A stretch of DNA of 5,928 bases, from NCBI GenBank assembly GCA_021779275.1, contig JAJYAX010000111.1, positions 1-5,928 of the forward strand, given 5' to 3'. The DNA comes from Deltaproteobacteria bacterium. Lineage in GTDB: Bacteria; Desulfobacterota; Desulfobulbia; Desulfobulbales; Desulfocapsaceae. The first letter of the stretch is position 1, and each line of letters begins with the position of its first letter. Position numbers and translations under genes: made by a program. Of the stretch, positions 1 through 3,762 are shown piece after piece. The notes below the pieces were generated by a model that was given only the letters and a program-made list of their open reading frames with translations, had not been told where the DNA came from and made no database searches.

Positions 1-1
1 T

Positions 2-109
2 TGTCTGTCAATAGCCGGGAAAGGCGGCTGCAAGGGTTTGTATGATCTTGAATATGGTGCAGGAGTGGTTACAGTGAAGGCGATGGTTGAAAGTGTCCTC
101 CGTTTTTGA
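2..109 (+). CDS. Possible C-terminal end of an unidentified gene cut by the left edge
   Basis: This frame is open from the first bases of the window to a TGA at 107-109 and encodes 35 residues ending ...MVESVLRF. The other two plus-strand frames hit stops early, at about 12-14 and 43-45. The peptide (a Gly/Lys-rich stretch, then YDLEYGAGVVTVKAMVESV) looks protein-like, but I do not recognise the family. Third codon positions are less GC-rich than in the neighbouring genes, which weakens the case. If real, it is the end of a gene lying to the left and transcribed in the same direction as the amidotransferase, 40 bases upstream of it. It could equally be a chance open stretch of intergenic DNA. 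Confidence 0.3.
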   Translation, partial: CLSIAGKGGCKGLYDLEYGAGVVTVKAMVESVLRF

Positions 110-149
110 AGAAAAGGTGCAGGCAGGGGGCGTGCGGAAATTTTGGTAA

Positions 150-851
150 ATGGATATAACGATGAATATTCAGTGGTTGCAGCATGTGCCGTTTGAGGGG
201 CTGGGGGCAATCGGGGGGTGGGCAGGGAGAATGGGGCACACCCTTTCCCGCACCCGCCTGTTTGCAGGCGACCTCTTTCCTGAACAGGGCGAATTCGGGC
301 TGCTGGTAGTTATGGGCGGTCCGATGGGGATCTATGATGAGCAGGAGTATCCGTGGCTGGCGGCGGAGAAGGCCTTTATCCGGGCAACCATCGAGGCGGG
401 CAAACCGGTGCTGGGCATCTGTCTGGGAGCACAGCTCCTGGCGGATGTCCTGGGGGCGCGGGTGTCTGCCAATAAGGAGAAGGAGATCGGCTGGTTTCCG
501 GTAACACGGACCGATTCCGTCCCCGGTGGTCTTGCAAGTGTTCTGCCGGAGAGGCAGACGGTCTTTCACTGGCATGGTGATACCTTTGGCCTTCCCGCAG
601 GTGCGGTCCATCTGTATGCGAGCGCCGGCTGTACAAATCAGGCCTTTCTCTATACAGACAGGGTCCTAGCCCTGCAGTTCCATCTGGAGACCACCCGGGA
701 GAGCGCGGCCGCGCTCCTTGAGAATTGCCGGCATGAGCTGGCGCCGGGCCCCTGGATCCAGACGGAGCCGGAGATTGTCGAGGGGCTTGGAAAATTTACC
801 GGGATCAATCTGACCATGGACGCGATCCTTGCGTATCTGACAGCATTTTAA
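150..851 (+). CDS. Stand-alone type 1 glutamine amidotransferase (GMP-synthase-like GATase1)
   Basis: The 233-residue protein is predicted to be cytoplasmic and belongs to the class I glutamine amidotransferase fold, in the subgroup resembling the GATase half of GMP synthase. The family hydrolyses glutamine, or a gamma-glutamyl bond in some members, through a Cys-His-Glu triad. All parts are visible: the oxyanion-loop-like VMGGPMG at residues 54-60, the nucleophile elbow GICLGAQ at 89-95 with Cys91, EIGW at 112-115, FHWHGD at 139-144, and QFHLE at 176-180 giving His178 and Glu180. No synthetase domain is attached, so the acceptor substrate cannot be told from the sequence. An in-frame TAA sits just before the ATG at 150, so that is the longest form. 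A second ATG at 162 (MNIQWLQHVPFEGLG) matches how such homologues usually begin and may be the true start. Neither ATG has a strong Shine-Dalgarno sequence. The small exported-protein gene follows after 24 bases and may be co-transcribed. Confidence 0.92.
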   Translation: MDITMNIQWLQHVPFEGLGAIGGWAGRMGHTLSRTRLFAGDLFPEQGEFGLLVVMGGPMGIYDEQEYPWLAAEKAFIRATIEAGKPVLGICLGAQLLADVLGARVSANKEKEIGWFPVTRTDSVPGGLASVLPERQTVFHWHGDTFGLPAGAVHLYASAGCTNQAFLYTDRVLALQFHLETTRESAAALLENCRHELAPGPWIQTEPEIVEGLGKFTGINLTMDAILAYLTAF

Positions 852-875
852 CATTCAGCATAATACGGCATCCAT

Positions 876-1292
876 ATGATATTGAGAAAAATAATTACAC
901 TATTCTGCTGTGCTCTTCTGCTCTTTGTCGCCGGTGTTGCCGGTCCGGTATCGGCCGAGGAGCAGCATCAGGATTCCTGGCATAAGGTCGGCAAGAAGGT
1001 TGATGAAACGGCGGAGGCAGTTGGTGATGCGACCAGAGAAACGGTGAATAAAACCAGGGAGGTCGTGGATACCACCAGGGAAAAAGGTACGCAGGCCTTG
1101 GACAGGGCCAGAGAAGAAGGAAAAAGAACCCTGCAGGCGGGAAAGGAAGAGAGCAGGAGCCTCTGGCAACAGGTAAAGGACAGAGCCCGGGAGTTCTATG
1201 AACAGACCCGGGAGGGCATCCATAAGGCCACTGCACCTGCAGAGAATGAAAAACCGGCCAAAGCACCGGCCTCGCCGCCGCCGGAGAAGTGA
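876..1292 (+). CDS. Small exported LEA-like protein with seven 11-residue amphipathic repeats
   Basis: The 138-residue protein starts with a typical signal peptide: basic MILRKI, a hydrophobic core at about residues 7-23, and a probable signal peptidase I site after VSA (residues 25-27). The core cysteines do not form a lipobox, so it is probably soluble in the periplasm. Residues 38-114 parse as seven consecutive 11-mers. Positions 4 and 5 are mostly apolar or aromatic (V42, V63/V64, A74/L75, L86, L96/W97, F107/Y108), position 8 is mainly Thr/Ala, and the ends are charged, with TRE or ARE recurring at 53, 60, 67, 78, 104 and 111. The tail after about residue 118 is Ala/Pro/Lys-rich and probably disordered. 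Eleven-residue charged repeats are known from group 3 LEA proteins, which protect membranes and proteins during drying or stress; that role here is inference. A coiled coil or an envelope-associated helix is the alternative. The Shine-Dalgarno sequence is weak. The gene lies 24 bases after the amidotransferase stop and is followed by a hairpin terminator. Confidence 0.85.
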   Translation: MILRKIITLFCCALLLFVAGVAGPVSAEEQHQDSWHKVGKKVDETAEAVGDATRETVNKTREVVDTTREKGTQALDRAREEGKRTLQAGKEESRSLWQQVKDRAREFYEQTREGIHKATAPAENEKPAKAPASPPPEK

Positions 1293-1300
1293 TTTCAGCT

Positions 1301-1337
1301 AAAGGGGGATAAGGACTTCTTCCCTATCCCCCCTTTT
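1301..1337. terminator. Probable bidirectional intrinsic terminator between convergent genes
   Basis: An inverted repeat pairs GGGGGATA with TATCCCCC. AAA/TTT pairs flank it across one bulged C, and an inner GGA/TCC stem closes on a loop of about five bases. The plus strand ends in TTTT and the minus-strand transcript reads through the stem into a short U-run from the AAA, so it can act in both directions. It begins nine bases after the stop of the exported-protein gene and ends 15 bases before the stop of the GGGtGRT gene. The T-runs are short (3-4), so termination may be incomplete. Confidence 0.75.
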
Positions 1338-1352
1338 GCCGCTGAGCCTGGT

Positions 1353-2348
1353 CTACGAGGCCTGCTCCAGGGCCACGGCCACAGCCACTGAGGCGCCGAC
1401 CATGGGGTTGTTGCCCATGCCGATCAGACCCATCATCTCCACATGGGCGGGCACCGAGGAGGAGCCGGCGAACTGAGCGTCAGAATGCATGCGGCCCATC
1501 GTGTCGGTCATGCCGTAGGAGGCGGGACCGGCGCCCATATTGTCGGGATGCAGGGTGCGCCCGGTGCCGCCGCCGGAGGCCACGGAAAAGTACTCTTTCC
1601 CCTGTTGAATACACTCTTTTTTATAGGTGCCGGCCACCGGATGCTGGAAACGGGTCGGGTTGGTGGAGTTGCCGGTGATGGAGACATCGACGCCCTCCAG
1701 ATGGTTGATGGCCACCCCTTCCCGGACATCATCGGACCCAAAGCAGCGGACCTTGCCCCGGTCGCCGTCGGAGTAGCGGGTCTCGGCCACCACCTGCAGT
1801 TTGCCTGTGGCGTAGTCGAATTTGGTCTGGACGTAGGTGAAGCCGTTGATCCGGGAGATGATCTTGGCGGCGTCCTTGCCCAGACCGTTCAGGATCACCT
1901 TCAGGGGCTCTTTGCGGACCTTGTTGGCCGACCGGGCAAGACCGATGGCGCCTTCGGCGGCGGCAAAAGACTCGTGGCCGGCCAGGAAGGCGAAACACCG
2001 GGTCTTTTCCTTCAGCAACATGGAGGCCAGATTGCCATGGCCGATGCCGACCTTGCGGTCATCGGCAACCGAGCCGGGAATGCAAAAGGCCTGCAGGCCC
2101 TCGCCCAGGGTCACGGCTATCTCCGTGGCCTTCTTCTGCCCCTTCTTAATCGCCATGGCCGCGCCCAGGGTATAGGCCCAGACCGCATTCTCAAAGCAGA
2201 TCGGCTGGATGCCCTTGACGATGGCGGCCACATCGACGCCGTAGTCGTCACAGACCTTTTTGGCCTCCTCCATGCTGCTCATGCTATATTTCTGCAGGAC
2301 CGGAATTATCTGGTCGATCCGTCTCTCATAACTTTCAAACAGTGCCAT
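1353..2348 (-). CDS. GGGtGRT-family protein, function unknown
   Basis: The 331-residue protein has no signal peptide or membrane segment and is predicted to be cytoplasmic. It is recognised by the motif that names its family: SGGGTGRT at residues 258-265, continuing into LHPDNMGAGPASYGMTDTMG (266-285) and a Gly/Met-rich C-terminal half including MGLIGMGNNPMVGAS (306-320). The N-terminal half carries a GIGHGNLAS segment (101-109), AGHESFAAAEG (123-133) and six scattered cysteines in the whole protein (33, 51, 89, 118, 202, 246). The length suggests a complete protein. No catalytic activity is established for this family to my knowledge. The glycine loop recalls a phosphate- or nucleotide-binding loop, but it is not a Walker A motif. 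The start is firm: GGGAGG lies 6 bases upstream and overlaps the last base of the stop of the NifU-like gene. The 11-base gap and family knowledge suggest that the two proteins work together. Confidence 0.9.
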   Translation of the reverse strand: MALFESYERRIDQIIPVLQKYSMSSMEEAKKVCDDYGVDVAAIVKGIQPICFENAVWAYTLGAAMAIKKGQKKATEIAVTLGEGLQAFCIPGSVADDRKVGIGHGNLASMLLKEKTRCFAFLAGHESFAAAEGAIGLARSANKVRKEPLKVILNGLGKDAAKIISRINGFTYVQTKFDYATGKLQVVAETRYSDGDRGKVRCFGSDDVREGVAINHLEGVDVSITGNSTNPTRFQHPVAGTYKKECIQQGKEYFSVASGGGTGRTLHPDNMGAGPASYGMTDTMGRMHSDAQFAGSSSVPAHVEMMGLIGMGNNPMVGASVAVAVALEQAS

Positions 2349-2354
2349 GATATT

Positions 2355-2360
2355 CCTCCC
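2355..2360 (-). promoter_or_regulatory. Ribosome binding site of the GGGtGRT gene
   Basis: On the minus strand GGGAGG lies 6 bases before the ATG at 2348. Its first G is also the last base of the TAG stop of the upstream NifU-like gene. This fixes the start and suggests that the two genes are translated from one message, possibly with coupling. Confidence 0.75.
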
Positions 2361-3052
2361 TATTCCTTTCGTGGGTCAATGATCTTGACGCCTTCGGCAA
2401 AGCGGCCGTAGGTGCCGGAGGCCTTTTCCAGGGCCGCGCCCGCATCCTCACCTTTTTTGATCATATCCATCATCCGCCCCAGATTGACAAATTTGTAGCC
2501 GATGATCTCATCATTTGTATCGAGGGCGATGGTGGTGACATAGCCTTCCGCCATCTCCAGGTATCTGGGACCCTTGGCATTGGAGCCGTACATGGTGCCG
2601 CAGACGGAACGCAGACCCTTGCCCAGGTCCTCCAGACCGGCGCCGATGGGGAGGCCCCCCTCGGAGAAGGCGGACTGGCTGCGGCCGTAGACGATCTGCA
2701 GGAAGAGTTCCCGCATGGCCACATTGATGGCGTCGCAGACCAGGTCGGTGTTCAGGGCCTCAAGGATGGTCTTGCCGGGCAGGATCTCGGAGGCCATGGC
2801 GGCGGAATGGGTCATGCCGGTACAGCCGATGGTCTCGACCAGGGCCTCTTCGATGATCCCGGCCTTGACGTTCAGTGTCAGTTTGCAGGCCCCCTGTTGG
2901 GGCGCGCACCAGCCTATCCCATGGGTGAGGGCGTTGATGTCGGCGACCTCCCGGACCTGGGTCCATCCGCCCTCCTGGGGGATGGGGGCCGGACCGTGAT
3001 TCGTCCCCAGGGCGACGCGGCACATTTCCTTGATTTCAGGCGAGTATTGCAT
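2360..3052 (-). CDS. NifU/IscU-like iron-sulfur scaffold-related protein, partner of the GGGtGRT protein
   Basis: The 230-residue protein is predicted to be cytoplasmic and contains an IscU/NifU-N-like core. APQQGACKLTLNVKAG (residues 50-65) resembles the GAPACGD region of IscU. ETIGCTGMTHSAAMASEILP (73-92), followed by GKTILEAL (93-100), resembles the GCGSAIASS...GKTVEEAL region. RSVCGTMYG (148-156) may match the HCS segment. Cys56, Cys77 and Cys151 would then correspond to the three Fe-S ligand cysteines. The aspartate that follows the first cysteine in IscU is replaced (CKL instead of CGD). A Gly-rich insertion (EGGLPIGAGLEDLGKG, 131-146) separates the second and third cysteines, and residues after about 160 extend beyond ordinary IscU (about 128 residues). 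Other cysteines are 11, 49 and 106. No isc, suf or nif gene is adjacent, so general Fe-S assembly is unlikely to be its role; delivery to or action with the GGGtGRT protein is inference. The start is supported by AAGGAG 6 bases upstream. Confidence 0.82.
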   Translation of the reverse strand: MQYSPEIKEMCRVALGTNHGPAPIPQEGGWTQVREVADINALTHGIGWCAPQQGACKLTLNVKAGIIEEALVETIGCTGMTHSAAMASEILPGKTILEALNTDLVCDAINVAMRELFLQIVYGRSQSAFSEGGLPIGAGLEDLGKGLRSVCGTMYGSNAKGPRYLEMAEGYVTTIALDTNDEIIGYKFVNLGRMMDMIKKGEDAGAALEKASGTYGRFAEGVKIIDPRKE

Positions 3053-3058
3053 AGAATT

Positions 3059-3064
3059 CTCCTT
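3059..3064 (-). promoter_or_regulatory. Ribosome binding site of the NifU-like gene
   Basis: AAGGAG on the minus strand lies 6 bases before the ATG at 3052, a near-ideal Shine-Dalgarno sequence and spacing. It also lies just after the stop of the 14-codon open frame at 3070-3114. Confidence 0.75.
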
Positions 3065-3069
3065 AATAG

Positions 3070-3114
3070 TCAGACAAAAAATGTCAGGAAAGATGAGTAA
3101 AGACGAGTGTCCAT
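3070..3114 (-). other. 14-codon open frame with Shine-Dalgarno sequence, possible leader peptide
   Basis: In the gap between the methyltransferase and the NifU-like gene, the minus strand carries ATG, 13 further codons and TGA, encoding MDTRLYSSFLTFFV. GAGGAG lies 4 bases upstream of the ATG, slightly closer than usual. The stop is 17 bases before the NifU-like ATG. It could be a leader peptide, a tiny protein or coincidence; I see no codon run or attenuator hairpin that points to a specific signal. Confidence 0.2.
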
Positions 3115-3142
3115 GATACTCCTCACGCCTTCCTATTACATG

Positions 3143-3760
3143 CTATTTTTTCGCTGTGAGCAGAAAAACAGGATAGTCCCGGCTGCCGCCATCCTCATCA
3201 ATCTTCCGGATGGTGTGGACCGTCTTGAAATTCACCGGGGAAAAACCGAGACCGGCCAGGGTCTCGGATAATTCCTCGCGGCTGAAGCCATAATGTTTTT
3301 CACCGGCACCCTCGGAGTGGAAGGAGCCGTCCTCGCGGTCGAGATCGGCGATGGCCAGGATGCCGTCGTCGTTCAGGAGGTGATAAAATTTTTCCAGGAT
3401 CAGCCCGGTCTCCCCGATATGGTGGAGGGTCATGGCCGAAAAGATCAGGTCGAAGCGCTGGTCGCAGGCCGCAACCGTCAGATCCAGGCAGACCGGGGTG
3501 ACATTGGTCAGTCCCTGCTCCTTGATCTTGCCGGTCAGGACCTCCAGCATACCCTTTGAGGTGTCCATGGCCAGAAGAGAACCGATCCGGGGGGCGATGG
3601 CCAGGCCGACCAGCCCGGTGCCGCAGCCGTATTCCAGGGCCTTCATCTTGTCATGCAGCGGGAGTGCGGCGATATTTTCGGCAATGGCGCGGGCAAGCTC
3701 CACCCTCCGCTGCTTCTGGTCCCATTCGCCCGCCGACTTGTCAAAGTGTGTCTGTGTCAT
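3143..3760 (-). CDS. Class I SAM-dependent methyltransferase
   Basis: The 205-residue protein is predicted to be cytoplasmic and to transfer a methyl group from S-adenosylmethionine; its substrate cannot be read from the sequence. It shows the Rossmann-like methyltransferase signatures in order: motif I LEYGCGTGLVG (residues 42-52) for SAM binding, the acidic end of strand 2 at AMD (Asp66) contacting the ribose, CLDL (91-94), and the post-II segment FSAMTLHHI (107-115). These are typical of the UbiE/Methyltransf_11-25 type of small-molecule methyltransferase. A C-terminal HYGFSREELSETLAGLGF segment (156-173) matches the usual last helix and strand of this group. The length fits a complete single-domain enzyme. 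The ATG lies 2 bases after the TAA of the peptidase gene and its Shine-Dalgarno sequence lies inside that gene, so the two are probably co-transcribed and translationally coupled. Whether they share a pathway is unknown. Confidence 0.9.
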   Translation of the reverse strand: MTQTHFDKSAGEWDQKQRRVELARAIAENIAALPLHDKMKALEYGCGTGLVGLAIAPRIGSLLAMDTSKGMLEVLTGKIKEQGLTNVTPVCLDLTVAACDQRFDLIFSAMTLHHIGETGLILEKFYHLLNDDGILAIADLDREDGSFHSEGAGEKHYGFSREELSETLAGLGFSPVNFKTVHTIRKIDEDGGSRDYPVFLLTAKK

Positions 3761-3762
3761 GA

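Noticed and set aside
13..29. AGCCG-N7-CGGCT hairpin near the left edge as a terminator
   Set aside because: The stem has only five pairs, there is no T-run after it, and it lies inside a possibly coding stretch.
69..611. Minus-strand open frame of 180 codons opposite the amidotransferase
   Set aside because: The plus strand encodes a complete amidotransferase with triad residues. The opposite product is Pro/Arg/His-rich without a domain.
895..1266. Minus-strand open frames (to 1266 and 1223) opposite the exported protein
   Set aside because: Pro/Leu/Phe-rich translations mirror the charged repeats on the plus strand. The plus frame has a proper signal peptide and repeat order.
1443..2411. 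Plus-strand open frame of 322 codons antisense to the GGGtGRT gene
   Set aside because: It is a Gly/Ala/His-rich shadow of a recognised minus-strand gene and crosses into the adjoining gene.
3071..3087. GACA-N5-TGTC inverted repeat in the same gap as an operator
   Set aside because: Only four paired bases around an A/T run; too short to separate from chance.
3135..3163. Promoter with TGTAAT as -10 on the minus strand in the gap before the NifU-like gene
   Set aside because: The -10 matches five of six bases, but no -35 with 16-18 base spacing matches more than half, so it is mentioned only as a possibility and not listed.
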